A DNA stretch of 64,000 nucleotides from positions 18,278-82,277 of the forward strand of contig JAMNXO010000007.1 of assembly GCA_023653115.1 (NCBI GenBank), written 5' to 3'. The stretch is from Erythrobacter sp. GTDB lineage: Bacteria; Pseudomonadota; Alphaproteobacteria; Sphingomonadales; Sphingomonadaceae. The stretch's first letter is position 1, and each line of letters starts with the position of its first letter. The notes under the pieces were generated by a model, which searched no databases, was not told where the DNA came from, and worked only from the letters and a program-made list of their open reading frames with translations. Below are positions 35,379-44,906 of this stretch, in pieces. Both the position numbers and the translations under genes were made by a program.

Positions 35379-35467
35379 GCGCAGCGCTGGCGGCGCCAGG
35401 CCGCGCCGCAGAATAGCCTGAAACCTGCGCTAGGGGCCAGAACCCGCTCTTCAGGAAGGAAATTTCC

Positions 35468-35797
35468 ATGCCCCTGCTTCTGTGCCCCAATGACAACAGC
35501 GCCATGCAGACCGTCGCGCGTGACGGCGTGCAATTCGATATGTGCCCCTCGTGCCGCGGTGTCTGGCTTGACCGGGGGGAGCTGGAAAAGCTGATGGAGG
35601 CCGCTTCGCAGGCTGCCCCCGCACCGGCCCCGCGCCCGTCCGCGCCCCAGCCACCGCAGCCGCCGCAGCCCGGCTATAGCGGATACGGCGAAGCGGGAGA
35701 GCGCGGGGAGTATGGCGAACGCGGGGAGTATGGCGAACGTGGTGAATACGGCGGCCATCGCCGGAAGCGCGGATCGATCTTCGATATCTTCGATTAA
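35468..35797 (+). CDS. zf-TFIIB-domain protein with Gly/Glu/Arg-rich repeat tail
   Basis: 109 residues. The N-terminus has a zinc-finger pair: LLCPNDNSAM and FDMCPSCRGVWLDRGEL, the TFIIB-type zinc ribbon found in many small bacterial proteins. A Pro-rich linker follows, then three consecutive GERGEY-type units (residues 78-95), then a basic patch RRKRGS. Function of the family is unknown. AGGAAGG precedes the ATG. Stands alone; no partner is evident. Confidence 0.8.
   Translation: MPLLLCPNDNSAMQTVARDGVQFDMCPSCRGVWLDRGELEKLMEAASQAAPAPAPRPSAPQPPQPPQPGYSGYGEAGERGEYGERGEYGERGEYGGHRRKRGSIFDIFD
35699..35752 (+). repeat. three tandem 18-bp coding repeats
   Basis: Units GAGCGCGGGGAGTATGGC, GAACGCGGGGAGTATGGC and GAACGTGGTGAATACGGC at 35699, 35717 and 35735, each coding for ERGEYG. 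A short in-frame expansion in a low-complexity tail. Confidence 0.85.
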
Positions 35798-35807
35798 GGC
35801 CCGGATC

Positions 35808-36775
35808 TCAGCGCGAGGGGGCGGGCTTCACAGACGATCCGATCCCACGCGCCCGGGTGCTGACTTTCCACACCTCGGTGCCTGAGGTGATATAGAGATC
35901 GGACAGGCCCGGCCCCGCCCAACCGACATTGCTCGCCCGGATCGGCAATTCCAGCGTGGCGACGCGGGTGCCATCGGGGGCGATCACGCAGACCCCTGCG
36001 GGACAGGTGGCGAAAACACGGCCCTCGCTATCCACCCGCAAACCATCGACCGGATAAGGCTTTCCCGATAGCGCCAGATCCGCCAGCAGCCGCTTGCCGC
36101 TGGCGGAACCATCGGCGGCGAGCATATAGGCCCAGATCGTGTTGGTCGCGGAATCGCTGACATAGACAGTGGCCTCGTCGGGAGAGAGCGCGATACCGTT
36201 GGGCCGGTCGAGCTTGTCGTCAATCAGCACAATCCGCCCTGTCACCTCGTCATAGGCATAGACCCCGTTGAAGCCGATTTCGGCCGGGCGCTGCACCCCG
36301 TTATAGGCGCTGTTCAGGCCATAGGGGGGATCAGTGAACAGGATCAGCCCGTCGCTGCGCACCACCACATCATTGGGGCTGTTAAGGTGCTTGCCCTGAT
36401 AGGCGGCGACCACAGTTTGGCGGCCGCCCCCGGCGTCCAGCGGGTCACCTCGCCGCTGCCGTGCTCGGCATTGAGCAGCGCGCCATTGTGATCGAAGGTG
36501 TGGCCGTTGGCGCGCGATGATGGGGCGTAGAGCACGCGCCGGGCTTCACCGGGGATCATCACGTAAACCGTATCGCCGGAGATATCGCTGAAGATCACCC
36601 GCGCCCCGTCCCACACCGGGCCTTCGGTGAAGTTATAGCCCTCCGCCACCTTTTCCATGCTGCCGGGGATGAAGACGCCGTCATCCTCGACTGGCCAGGG
36701 GTCAGGCACCTGCGCGCAGGCGTTGCTGGCCGCCAGCACTGCGCATCCGGCGATCCATCTCCACATCCTTCGCAT
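35808..36775 (-). pseudogene. SMP-30/gluconolactonase-family protein, frameshifted near 36416
   Basis: The N-terminal half runs from ATG 36775 (GGAGGC upstream; signal peptide WRWIAGCAVLAASNACA) through NFTEGPVWDG, then leaves frame in GAAAK. The C-terminal half continues in another frame from about 36413 as VVAAYQGKHLNSPNDVVV, then LFTDPPYGLN and DRPNGIALSPDE. These are the SMP-30/gluconolactonase beta-propeller metal and substrate motifs. One extra base in the TTT run at 36416-36418 would restore the frame. Related proteins hydrolyse sugar lactones in the periplasm. A real mutation or a sequencing error are both possible. All other motifs look intact, so any loss is recent. Confidence 0.85.
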
Positions 36776-36916
36776 GATCCGCCTCCCGTTTTCTCGCCGG
36801 CAATGCCGCTGCTTGCGCCTTCTGCCCCGCCCGCGCCAGCACTTTTGAGGGGAGCCGCGAGGCTTGCAAGGGCGGGCCTTGGGGGCCAAAGGAAAGGCCA
36901 GACAGGAGACCCCCAC

Positions 36917-38410
36917 ATGCGTCAGATCGACCACTTCATCGTCGGCGACAGCCCCGCCCCCACCCGCAAGCATGCCATCTGGAACCCCTCGACCGGCGAA
37001 GTGCAGGCTGAAGTCGCCTTGGGCGATGCCGCGCTGCTGGCGCAGGCCGTTGCCACCGCCAAGCGCGTCCAGCCCGCCTGGGCGGCGACCAACCCGCAGC
37101 GCCGCGCGCGGGTGATGTTCGCCTTCAAGGAGCTGGTCGAGGCGAACATGCAGTCCCTCGCCGAGATGCTCTCCAGCGAGCACGGCAAGACCATCCCCGA
37201 CGCGCGCGGCGATGTGCAGCGCGGGCTCGAAGTGATCGAATATGCCTGCGGTCTGCCGCAGATCATGAAGGGCGAATATACCCACGGCGCAGGCCCCGGG
37301 ATCGACGTCTATTCGATGCGCCAGCCGCTCGGTATCGGCGCAGGGATCACTCCGTTCAACTTCCCGGCGATGATCCCGATGTGGATGTTCGGCATGGCCT
37401 GCGCGGCGGGTAATGCCTTCATCCTCAAGCCCTCGGAACGCGATCCGAGCGTGCCGGTGCGGCTCGCGCAGCTGTTCCTTGAAGCCGGCGCGCCCGAGGG
37501 CCTGCTGCAGGTCGTCCACGGTGACAAGGAAATGGTCGATGCGATCATCGATCACCCCGATATCGCCGCGATCAGCTTCGTCGGATCGTCCGACATCGCG
37601 CAATATATCTACGCGCGCGGCTCTGCGAACAACAAGCGCGTGCAGGCCTTCGGCGGGGCGAAGAACCATGGGATCGTGCTGCCCGATGCCGATCTCGATC
37701 AGGTCGTCACCGATCTGACCGGCGCGGCCTTCGGCTCGGCGGGCGAACGCTGCATGGCGCTGCCCGTGGTGGTGCCGGTGGGCGAGGAAACTGCCGAGCG
37801 GCTGAAGGAAAAGCTGCTCAAGTCGATCGCGGGCCTGCGCATCGGCGTCTCCAACGATCCCGAAGCGGATTACGGCCCGGTCGTCACGCCCGAGCACAAG
37901 GCGCGGATCGAACAGTGGATCACCACCGCCGAGGAAGAAGGCGCCGAGATCGTCGTCGACGGGCGCGGCTACAGCTTGCAGAGCCACGAGAAGGGCTTCT
38001 TCGTCGGCCCGACCCTGATCGACCACGTGACGCCGCAGATGAAGTCCTATCAGGAAGAAATCTTCGGCCCCGTGCTCCAGATCGTGCGCGCCAAGGATTT
38101 CGAAGAGGCGGTGCGCCTGCCGTCCGAACACCAATATGGCAACGGCGTCGCGATCTTCACCCGAAACGGCCACGCCGCGCGCGAATTCGCGGCACGGGTC
38201 AATGTCGGCATGGTCGGCATCAACGTGCCGATCCCGGTGCCGGTCGCCTATCACTCCTTCGGCGGGTGGAAGCGCTCGGGCTTCGGCGACATCGACCAGT
38301 ATGGCACGGAAGGTCTGCGGTTCTGGACGAAGAACAAGAAGATCACCCAGCGCTGGCCCGATGGCTCGCAGGACGGGTCGAACGCCTTCGTCATCCCGAC
38401 GATGGGGTAA
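36917..38410 (+). CDS. mmsA: CoA-acylating methylmalonate-semialdehyde dehydrogenase
   Basis: 497 residues. The catalytic Cys279 is in SAGERCMAL. The usual aldehyde-dehydrogenase general-base Glu is replaced (GGAKNHGIVLPDAD), which identifies the CoA-acylating MmsA/IolA group. TPFNFPAMIPMWMF is also diagnostic. It converts (methyl)malonate semialdehyde to propionyl-CoA or acetyl-CoA in valine or inositol breakdown. CAGGAGA precedes the ATG. It is divergent from the broken lactonase gene. Other valine-pathway genes are not visible nearby. Confidence 0.94.
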   Translation: MRQIDHFIVGDSPAPTRKHAIWNPSTGEVQAEVALGDAALLAQAVATAKRVQPAWAATNPQRRARVMFAFKELVEANMQSLAEMLSSEHGKTIPDARGDVQRGLEVIEYACGLPQIMKGEYTHGAGPGIDVYSMRQPLGIGAGITPFNFPAMIPMWMFGMACAAGNAFILKPSERDPSVPVRLAQLFLEAGAPEGLLQVVHGDKEMVDAIIDHPDIAAISFVGSSDIAQYIYARGSANNKRVQAFGGAKNHGIVLPDADLDQVVTDLTGAAFGSAGERCMALPVVVPVGEETAERLKEKLLKSIAGLRIGVSNDPEADYGPVVTPEHKARIEQWITTAEEEGAEIVVDGRGYSLQSHEKGFFVGPTLIDHVTPQMKSYQEEIFGPVLQIVRAKDFEEAVRLPSEHQYGNGVAIFTRNGHAAREFAARVNVGMVGINVPIPVPVAYHSFGGWKRSGFGDIDQYGTEGLRFWTKNKKITQRWPDGSQDGSNAFVIPTMG

Positions 38411-38499
38411 GGCCGCGCACCGCCTCGCCGCGATTGATGCACAGGGCTCACCATCCGCGCTTGGCATTCAGGTGCACAAGCGGCTAAGGGCCGCGCGTT

Positions 38500-39318
38500 A
38501 TGGTGAACGCAATCAAGGCCACCGCACTGGTGATGGCGGGCAAGCGCTCGGGCGTGCTCGATCCGCTCGCCGAGCGTGCAGGGGTGTCCCAAAAGGCAGT
38601 GGTGCCCGTCAACGGCGTGCCGATGATCGAACGGGTGGTGGCGCAGGTCGCCGCCTGCCCCTCGGTTGGCGCAATCCGCGTGGTCGCGCATGACGAGGGC
38701 GAGATCGCCCGCCTGCCGACTGTCGCCACGCTGATTGCCGAGGGCCGGCTGACCATGGTCGAGGGCCGCTTCAACATCGTCGATAGCGTGTTTGCCGGGT
38801 CGGAAGGCGCGGATTTCCCACTGCTGATCACCACCGCCGACAATTGCCTCGTCACCCCCGAAGGCTACGGCGAGTTCATCGCCAAATGCCTTGCGGAAGG
38901 CGCAGGCGGCGCAGCGGCGCTGGCCCGGCGCGAGGATGTGCAGGCCGCTGACCCCATCGGGCAGAAGCGCTTCTACGAGTTCCGCGACGGCGGCTATTCC
39001 AACTGCAACACCTACTGGCTCGGCAGCGCGCAGGCGCTCAAAGCCGCCGAGATCATGCGCGAGGGCGGGCAGTTCATCAAATATCCGCGCCGCATCATCA
39101 AGGCGTTCGGGCTCATCAACCTCGTGCGCTTCCGCATGGGCTGGGGCTCGAAGGAAAAGCTGTTCGCGCAGATTTCGCGCCGCTTCGGGTTCAAGCTGGT
39201 GCCGGTGGTGCTGTCCGACGGGCATTTCGCCATCGACGTCGATAATGAACGCACTTTCGCCGTGACCGAGAAGATCCTGAAGGCGCGCGAGGGCGACCGC
39301 ACAGGGCCTGCGACCTGA
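38500..39318 (+). CDS. MobA-like NTP-transferase-domain protein
   Basis: 272 residues. It opens with ALVMAGKRSG, the loop of the MobA-like nucleotidyltransferase fold, followed by KAVVPVNGVPMIERV and LLITTADNCLV as the metal/NTP region. Such enzymes transfer a nucleotide to a sugar phosphate, polyol phosphate or cofactor. A weak site (AAGGG) precedes ATG 38500. The flippase gene starts 28 bp downstream, so together they may help make an exported glycan or glycerol-phosphate polymer; that is inference. Confidence 0.78.
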   Translation: MVNAIKATALVMAGKRSGVLDPLAERAGVSQKAVVPVNGVPMIERVVAQVAACPSVGAIRVVAHDEGEIARLPTVATLIAEGRLTMVEGRFNIVDSVFAGSEGADFPLLITTADNCLVTPEGYGEFIAKCLAEGAGGAAALARREDVQAADPIGQKRFYEFRDGGYSNCNTYWLGSAQALKAAEIMREGGQFIKYPRRIIKAFGLINLVRFRMGWGSKEKLFAQISRRFGFKLVPVVLSDGHFAIDVDNERTFAVTEKILKAREGDRTGPAT

Positions 39319-39346
39319 TCCGGTCGGGCCGCGCACAAGGCGTCAG

Positions 39347-40633
39347 ATGAAACGGCTGTTCTCCAACATGGGCTGGCTGCTGGGCGGGCGCGGCTTCAAT
39401 GCGGTGCTGAGCCTTGTCTACCTCGCGCTGGCAACCCGTGCGCTGGGCACTGTGGGCTTCGGCCATTTCGCACTGATCGTGGCGCTGGGGCAGGCGATCA
39501 CCGGCCTTGCCAATTTCCAGACCTGGCAGTTCATCGTGCGCTGGGGCGCCAATGGCGATGGCGGCAGCGTTGATCCCGACAAGGCGCGCGAGGCGACCGG
39601 TTTTGCTGTCGCGCTCGATTTCGTCTCGGTCGCGCTCGGCATTGTGCTGGCAGGGGCGATGATCGTGAGCGCGCCTTACTGGCTCGATGTCCCGCGCGAG
39701 ATGCTGTGGCTGGCCTTCGGCTATTGCGCGATCTCGCTCGCCGCGATCCGCACCACCCCCACCGGCATCCTGCGGCTCCACTTCCAATATGCCCGCGCTG
39801 CGGCCGCCGAGGCGGTGCAACCGCTGATCCGCGCTCTCGGCGCAGGCCTCGCCTTTGCCTTCATGCCTACCGTCACCGGCTTCATCCTCGCCTATGCCGC
39901 CGCCGAAGTTGCGGTGGCGATTGCGCTGTGGGTGGTGGCCACGCGGGTGCAGCCGGTGTCGTGGAGCGCGGTAAGCCTCAAGACCATCCCCGCGCGCCAC
40001 AAGGATGCGTGGCGCTTTGTCGTTTCGACCAACCTTTCGGGCAGCCTATCGATTGCGGGCAAGCAGGTAATGATCCTGCTGGTCGGCACCTTCGGCGGCG
40101 CGGCGTTGGCAGGCGGCTTCCGCGTGGCGAGCCAGCTGGGTCAGGCGCTGGTGAGCCTTGCGCAGACTGTCAGCAAGGCGATCCTGCCCGAACTGGTCCA
40201 CGCCCGCGAAAACGCGCTCGAGATCGCGCGGCGGATGGCCAATATCGCTGCGGTCGGCGGGGTGATCGCGGTGGTGACGGCGCTGGTGTTCGGCCGGGTG
40301 GGCCTGCAACTGATCGCGGGCGAGGGCTTCGGCGTGTTCTACTGGGCGATGGTGATCCTCGCCATCGCGGGCGCGGTGGAGCTGGTCGGCGCGAGCCTTG
40401 AATCGCTGCTGGTTTCGGCAGGCAAGGCGCATATCGCCTTCCTCGTGCGCGCGGTGCCGACAGTTCTTGCGCTGGTGCTGCTGGAGACTGCGATCGACTG
40501 GAACGGCGCCAAGGGCGCGGCCTTTGCGATGCTGGGTTCAAGCAGCCTCGCCGTGATCGGGTTCTACGTGGCGATCCTCAATCTCGCCCAGATCCGGCTG
40601 GTGGTCGAGCCGGACGCGGACGGCGAGGCGTAG
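39347..40633 (+). CDS. Wzx/MATE-like polysaccharide (lipid-linked sugar) flippase
   Basis: 428 residues with about twelve hydrophobic helices and the opening MGWLLGGRGFNAVLSLVYLA in shortened form GGRGFNAVLSLVYLA, typical of Wzx/RfbX membrane proteins. It flips undecaprenyl-linked oligosaccharides across the inner membrane. No glycosyltransferase cluster is near, other than the isolated glycosyltransferase-like gene in the gcv operon. The ATG follows the nucleotidyltransferase by 28 bp. Ends 27 bp before a long inverted repeat. Confidence 0.83.
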   Translation: MKRLFSNMGWLLGGRGFNAVLSLVYLALATRALGTVGFGHFALIVALGQAITGLANFQTWQFIVRWGANGDGGSVDPDKAREATGFAVALDFVSVALGIVLAGAMIVSAPYWLDVPREMLWLAFGYCAISLAAIRTTPTGILRLHFQYARAAAAEAVQPLIRALGAGLAFAFMPTVTGFILAYAAAEVAVAIALWVVATRVQPVSWSAVSLKTIPARHKDAWRFVVSTNLSGSLSIAGKQVMILLVGTFGGAALAGGFRVASQLGQALVSLAQTVSKAILPELVHARENALEIARRMANIAAVGGVIAVVTALVFGRVGLQLIAGEGFGVFYWAMVILAIAGAVELVGASLESLLVSAGKAHIAFLVRAVPTVLALVLLETAIDWNGAKGAAFAMLGSSSLAVIGFYVAILNLAQIRLVVEPDADGEA

Positions 40634-40644
40634 CCTGTTGGCGT

Positions 40645-40659
40645 GCCACCTTCGGTGGC
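40645..40659 (+). terminator. small hairpin after the flippase gene
   Basis: GCCACC (40645-40650), loop TTC, GGTGGC (40654-40659): a six-pair stem 12 bases after the flippase stop. No T-run follows. May assist termination or form part of the larger structure beside it. Confidence 0.45.
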
Positions 40660-40660
40660 G

Positions 40661-40747
40661 CAGACCACCCGCCCCGCCTCCCCACCCGGCCACCAAAGCA
40701 TAATGGTATCATTGGTGGCCGGGTGGGGAGGCGGGGCGGGCGGTCTG
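40661..40747. repeat. long inverted repeat with 36-bp arms between convergent genes
   Basis: The left arm (40661-40696, starting CAGACCACCCGCCCCG) and the right arm (40712-40747, ending GGGCGGTCTG) are complementary over 36 bp with one mismatch at the seventh position from the outer ends. The 15-base spacer AGCATAATGGTATCA is AT-rich. It fills the gap between the flippase (+) and gcvPB (-) stop codons, ending 22 bp from the latter. It could terminate both transcripts or be a mobile palindromic element. Confidence 0.9.
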
Positions 40748-40769
40748 CTTCGCGCGTCAGCGCGACCGA

Positions 40770-42323
40770 TTATTCAAACGCCAGCTTGGGCTTGCGCGCT
40801 GCGGCCGTTTCATCGAGCCGCCGCCGGGGCGCGTAGTAAGGCGCCTGCTTCAGCGCCTCGTCGCCTGCCAGCGCCCGTTCCACCACGGCTCGGAAGGCGG
40901 TGATGAACTGGTCGATCGCTGCCTTGCTCTCGGTCTCGGTCGGCTCGACCAGCATCGCGCCATGGACCACCAGCGGGAAATAGACCGTCATCGGGTGATA
41001 GCCCTCGTCGATCAGCCCCTTGGCCACATCCAGCGTCGTCAGCCCTTGGGTGAAGTCCTTATCGCCAAACAGCGCCTCGTGCATGCACGGGCCAGAGCCG
41101 GCGAAGGGCGCATGGAGAATATCCTCCATCGAGCGCAGGATGTAGTTGGCGTTGAGCACCGCATCCTCGGCCACCTGCTTCAGGCCATCGGCCCCGTGGC
41201 TGAGCATATAGGTGAGCGCACGGGTGAACATCCCCATCTGCCCGTGGAACGCGGTCATGCGGCCGAAGGTCGGGCCGCATTCCTCACCGCTTTCCTCCTC
41301 GACGAGGTAGAAAGCGCCATCGTCCTGCTTGCGCACGAAAGGCAGCGGCGCATAGGGCGCCAGCGCTTCCGACAGCACCACCGGCCCCGAACCCGGCCCG
41401 CCGCCGCCGTGCGGGGTGGAGAAGGTCTTGTGCAGGTTGATGTGCATCGCATCCACGCCAAGGTCGCCCGGGCGCACCTTGCCGACGATGGCGTTGAAGT
41501 TCGCCCCGTCGCAATAGACATAGCCGCCCACCGCATGGACCGCATCGGCGATCTCGCGGAAGTCCTTCTCGAACAGGCCGCAGGTGTTGGGGTTGGTGAT
41601 CATCACCGCCGCTACATCCGGCCCCAGCCGTGCCTTCAGCGCCGCCACATCGACTCGGCCTTCAGGCGTCGCGGGGATATCCTCGACCCGGTAATTGGCG
41701 AAGGCCGCCGTGGCGGGATTGGTGCCGTGGGCGCTTTCGGGCACCAGCACCACTTCGCGCGCATCGCCGCGGGCTTCGTGCGCGGCGCGGATCGCGAGGA
41801 TGCCGCACAGCTCGCCGTGGGCGCCGGCCTTGGGGCTCATCGCCACCGCCGGCATCCCGGTCAGCGTGCACAGCCAATGGCCGAGCTGGTGGACCACTTC
41901 GAGCGCGCCCTGCACCGTCGACTGCGGCGCGAGCGGGTGGATATCGGCAAAGCCGGGAAGCCGCGCCATCTTCTCGTTGAGGCGCGGGTTGTGCTTCATC
42001 GTGCAGCTGCCGAGCGGGAAGAACCCGAGGTCGATCCCGTAATTCTGGCGGCTGAGGCGGGTGTAGTGGCGCACGGTCTCCGGCTCGGTCAGGCCGACAA
42101 GGCCGATCGCTTCGCCGCGGGCAAGACCGGCAAGGCGTGTCGGCGCGCTGGCATCGACCGGCGGCAGATCGACGCCGGTCACGTCCGCGCGGCCAATCTC
42201 GAACAGCAGCGGTTCTTCAAGCATCAGCGCGCGGTTGCCGGTGGTGGTGGCCGGGCCATTGACGAAGCCTGCATCGGCAAGCTGCATTTCGGGCTTCCAG
42301 CCGGACTGGTTCGGGGCGTTCAT
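40770..42323 (-). CDS. gcvPB: glycine dehydrogenase (decarboxylating) subunit 2
   Basis: 517 residues from ATG 42323, which shares one base with the gcvPA stop. PLP-binding Lys299 is in INLHKTFSTPHGGGGPG. FFPLGSCTMKHNPR and SAHGTNPATA are typical of the C-terminal half of the P-protein. With subunit 1 it decarboxylates glycine and loads the lipoyl group of GcvH. Last gene of the riboswitch-controlled gcv operon. Length is normal for the two-subunit form. Confidence 0.96.
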   Translation of the reverse strand: MNAPNQSGWKPEMQLADAGFVNGPATTTGNRALMLEEPLLFEIGRADVTGVDLPPVDASAPTRLAGLARGEAIGLVGLTEPETVRHYTRLSRQNYGIDLGFFPLGSCTMKHNPRLNEKMARLPGFADIHPLAPQSTVQGALEVVHQLGHWLCTLTGMPAVAMSPKAGAHGELCGILAIRAAHEARGDAREVVLVPESAHGTNPATAAFANYRVEDIPATPEGRVDVAALKARLGPDVAAVMITNPNTCGLFEKDFREIADAVHAVGGYVYCDGANFNAIVGKVRPGDLGVDAMHINLHKTFSTPHGGGGPGSGPVVLSEALAPYAPLPFVRKQDDGAFYLVEEESGEECGPTFGRMTAFHGQMGMFTRALTYMLSHGADGLKQVAEDAVLNANYILRSMEDILHAPFAGSGPCMHEALFGDKDFTQGLTTLDVAKGLIDEGYHPMTVYFPLVVHGAMLVEPTETESKAAIDQFITAFRAVVERALAGDEALKQAPYYAPRRRLDETAAARKPKLAFE

Positions 42324-43696
42324 CACACGGTCTCCTTGATGCTGGCTTCAAGCTCGCGGGCGAGCACCTCGATATCCTCTTCGGTGGTGGTCTCGGTCAC
42401 CGCGACCAGCAGCGCGTGTTCGAGCGCTTCGACCCCGGGATAGAGCCGCCCCAGCGACACCCCGCCGAGCACGCCGCGATCCGCCAGATCGCGAATGATT
42501 TCGCGCGCAGGCTTGCCGCCGAGCATCAGGGTGAACTCGTTGAAGAAGGCATTGTTGAGCACCTCCACGCCCGGCACCTTGGCAAGGCGGTCTGCCGCGA
42601 GGCAGGCAAGGCGGTGGTTTTCTGCCGCCAGCTCGCGCAGGCCGCGCTCGCCCAGCAGCGTCATGTGGACGGTGAAGGCCAGCGCGCACAGGCCCGAATT
42701 GGTGCAGATGTTGCTGGTCGCCTTCTCGCGGCGGATGTGCTGCTCGCGGGTGGAGAGCGTCAGCACGAAGCCGCGCTTGCCCTCGGCGTCGGTGGTCTCG
42801 CCGCACAGCCGGCCCGGCATCTGCCGCACGTGCTTGGGATCGCGCACCGCAAACAGGCCCAGGTAAGGCCCGCCGAATTGCAGGCCGACGCCCAATGACT
42901 GGCCCTCGCCCACCACGATGTCCGCGCCCATCTCGCCCGGCGACTTGATTGCGCCGAGCGCCACCGGCTCGGTGTTCACAACCACCAGCAGCGCGCCCTT
43001 GGCGTGGGCGGCTTCGGCCACCGGAGTAAGATCGCTGATGCGACCGAGGATGTCGGGATATTGCACCACGACGCAGGCGGTCTCCTCGTCGATGCGGGCG
43101 ATCAACCCGTCAAGATCAGGCTCTGCGGTGATCGCGGGCATCGCGTCGGCGATCTCGTCACCGGTGAAGTGCGCCATGGTCTTCACGACCTGCGCATAAT
43201 GCGGGTGCAGCGCGCCCGAGAGCACCGCGCGCTTGCGGCGGGTCACGCGGGTCGCCATCGCCACGGCCTCCCAGCACGCGGTCGAGCCATCATAGAGCGA
43301 GGCATTCGCCACCGCGCAGCCATAGAGGCGCGCAACCTGGGTCTGGAACTCGAACAGCATCTGCAGCGTGCCCTGCGCGATTTCCGGCTGGTAGGGCGTG
43401 TAGGCGGTCAGGAACTCGCCGCGCTGGATGATGGTATCGACGCTGGCCGGCACATGGTGGCGATAGGCGCCCGCGCCAAGGAAGAACGGCACATCGCCCG
43501 CCACCAGATTCTTCGCCGCCAGCGCCTTCATGTGGCGTTCCACCGCCATTTCGCCGGCGTGCATCGGCAGGCCGTGGATCGGGCCATCGAGACGGGCGAC
43601 TTCGGGCACATCGACGAACAGATCGTCAATGTTCGTAGCGCCGATTTTCGCCAGCATCGCCTGCCGGTCGGTATCGGTGAGAGGAAGGTAGCGCAT
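42323..43696 (-). CDS. gcvPA: glycine dehydrogenase (decarboxylating) subunit 1
   Basis: 457 residues from ATG 43696 ([15 protein letters not shown]), the usual family start; upstream in-frame codons overlap the intergenic gap. Conserved [34 protein letters not shown] and [14 protein letters not shown] are present. It forms the heterotetramer with GcvPB for the glycine cleavage reaction. It lies 32 bp after the glycosyltransferase-like gene. No strong Shine-Dalgarno sequence is seen, so translation may depend on upstream translation. Confidence 0.95.
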   Translation of the reverse strand: MRYLPLTDTDRQAMLAKIGATNIDDLFVDVPEVARLDGPIHGLPMHAGEMAVERHMKALAAKNLVAGDVPFFLGAGAYRHHVPASVDTIIQRGEFLTAYTPYQPEIAQGTLQMLFEFQTQVARLYGCAVANASLYDGSTACWEAVAMATRVTRRKRAVLSGALHPHYAQVVKTMAHFTGDEIADAMPAITAEPDLDGLIARIDEETACVVVQYPDILGRISDLTPVAEAAHAKGALLVVVNTEPVALGAIKSPGEMGADIVVGEGQSLGVGLQFGGPYLGLFAVRDPKHVRQMPGRLCGETTDAEGKRGFVLTLSTREQHIRREKATSNICTNSGLCALAFTVHMTLLGERGLRELAAENHRLACLAADRLAKVPGVEVLNNAFFNEFTLMLGGKPAREIIRDLADRGVLGGVSLGRLYPGVEALEHALLVAVTETTTEEDIEVLARELEASIKETV

Positions 43697-43728
43697 GGGG
43701 AGAGGTATCCGTGGCTGGGGGTGGAAAG

Positions 43729-44538
43729 TCAGGCGGGTTGAGGGGAGGCGCTCAATTGCGCCAGATCGGCAAGGTTTGCGGCAAAGCGCGCCGGGCCGGT
43801 GTGCGAGGTGCGCATCCACGGCGCGAGCCAGATGCGGAAACCGGCGGCGCGCACGCGGTGGCAGAAGGCGTAATCATCGGACAACAGGTGTCCTGTGTCC
43901 GGATCGATCAGCGGCATGAACAGCGCGGTGAGCTGGTCGCCCGCCAGCCCGCTTTCCCGGTCCAGCTGATCGGCAGCGTAACGCAGTTCGGGATGCGCCG
44001 CGCACAGCGCCTCGATCACGTTGCGGCGGATCACCATCAGCCCGGTGCCGACGCGCAGCAGCTCGATCGGCGCATCCAGCCGGAATTCGCCCTTGGGATC
44101 AAGCGGTTCCACCGCGAACAGGCCCGAGAAGCGTTCAAGCTCGCCGGGGTTATCCGCCGCCAGCCCCTTGGCCGCGGCCGATGCCACAAGGCTCCAGTTG
44201 ATCCGGCGCTTGGGATAGGGCGCACCGATCACCGCGAGGCGATCATCGGCCTGCATCCGGGCGACAAGATCAATCACCTCCTCGGGCACAAAGCCGATAT
44301 CGCCATCGATGAATACGAGGTGCGTCGCATCCGATTGCAGGAACGCCGCGGCGAGCACATTGCGCGCGCGGTCGATCACGGCATTGTTGCTGAGCCAGGC
44401 GAAGGCACAGCCCACCCCGGCCCGCTCTGCCGCGCCCGTCAGGCCGACCACGCTGCGCAGGTAATCCGCTTGCGCCCCGTCATACAGCGGGGTCGCAACC
44501 ATCAAACGCACATCAGCGAGGGCCGGCGCAGCGGTCAT
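43729..44538 (-). CDS. GT-A-fold glycosyltransferase-like protein inside the gcv operon
   Basis: 269 residues. It shows the GT-A pattern of short glycosyltransferases or nucleotide-sugar-binding proteins: [10 protein letters not shown], LFLxD-like stretch [11 protein letters not shown] (the DGD metal motif), [11 protein letters not shown] and a late [11 protein letters not shown]. Acceptor and donor are unknown. The ATG overlaps the gcvH stop by four bases and the stop is 32 bp before gcvPA, so it is certainly part of the gcv transcript. A sugar-transfer gene has no known part in glycine cleavage. Confidence 0.7.
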   Translation of the reverse strand: MTAAPALADVRLMVATPLYDGAQADYLRSVVGLTGAAERAGVGCAFAWLSNNAVIDRARNVLAAAFLQSDATHLVFIDGDIGFVPEEVIDLVARMQADDRLAVIGAPYPKRRINWSLVASAAAKGLAADNPGELERFSGLFAVEPLDPKGEFRLDAPIELLRVGTGLMVIRRNVIEALCAAHPELRYAADQLDRESGLAGDQLTALFMPLIDPDTGHLLSDDYAFCHRVRAAGFRIWLAPWMRTSHTGPARFAANLADLAQLSASPQPA

Positions 44539-44903
44539 AGGCTGTCGATGAAGGCCTTGTAGCCGGCTTCGTCCATCAGCGCGTCAAGCTGGGCGGCGTT
44601 GCCGATGGTCATCTTGAAGAACCAGCCTTCGCCCTCGGGCGCGGAGTTGACCAGCGACGGGTCTTCCTCGAGCGCGGGGTTGGTCTCGGTCACTTCGCCG
44701 TCAATCGGAGCGTAGACGTCGGATGCTGCCTTGACGCTTTCGACCACGGCGGCATCCTTGCCCTGCTGGATCGCGGTGCCGACCGCGGGCAGTTCCACGA
44801 AGACGATGTCGCCCAACTGGCCCTGCGCATAGTCGGTGATGCCGACCGTGGCGACGTCGCCGTCAACGTCGATCCATTCATGTTCATCGGTAAAGTAACG
44901 CAT
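44535..44903 (-). CDS. gcvH: glycine cleavage system protein H
   Basis: 122 residues. The lipoyl attachment Lys58 is in [14 protein letters not shown], and [19 protein letters not shown] is the standard H-protein core. It carries the aminomethyl group between the P and T proteins. The gene starts three bases after gcvT and overlaps the glycosyltransferase-like gene. Length matches the family. Confidence 0.96.
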   Translation of the reverse strand: MRYFTDEHEWIDVDGDVATVGITDYAQGQLGDIVFVELPAVGTAIQQGKDAAVVESVKAASDVYAPIDGEVTETNPALEEDPSLVNSAPEGEGWFFKMTIGNAAQLDALMDEAGYKAFIDSL

Positions 44904-44906
44904 GGG

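Noticed and set aside
35699..35752. Possible CRISPR array
   Set aside because: The units are contiguous, coding and have no spacers. No CRISPR-like array was seen anywhere in the window.
36344..38467. A 707-codon open frame on the - strand
   Set aside because: Only its last part (from 36775) is real, as the N-terminal half of the frameshifted lactonase; the rest is antisense to mmsA.
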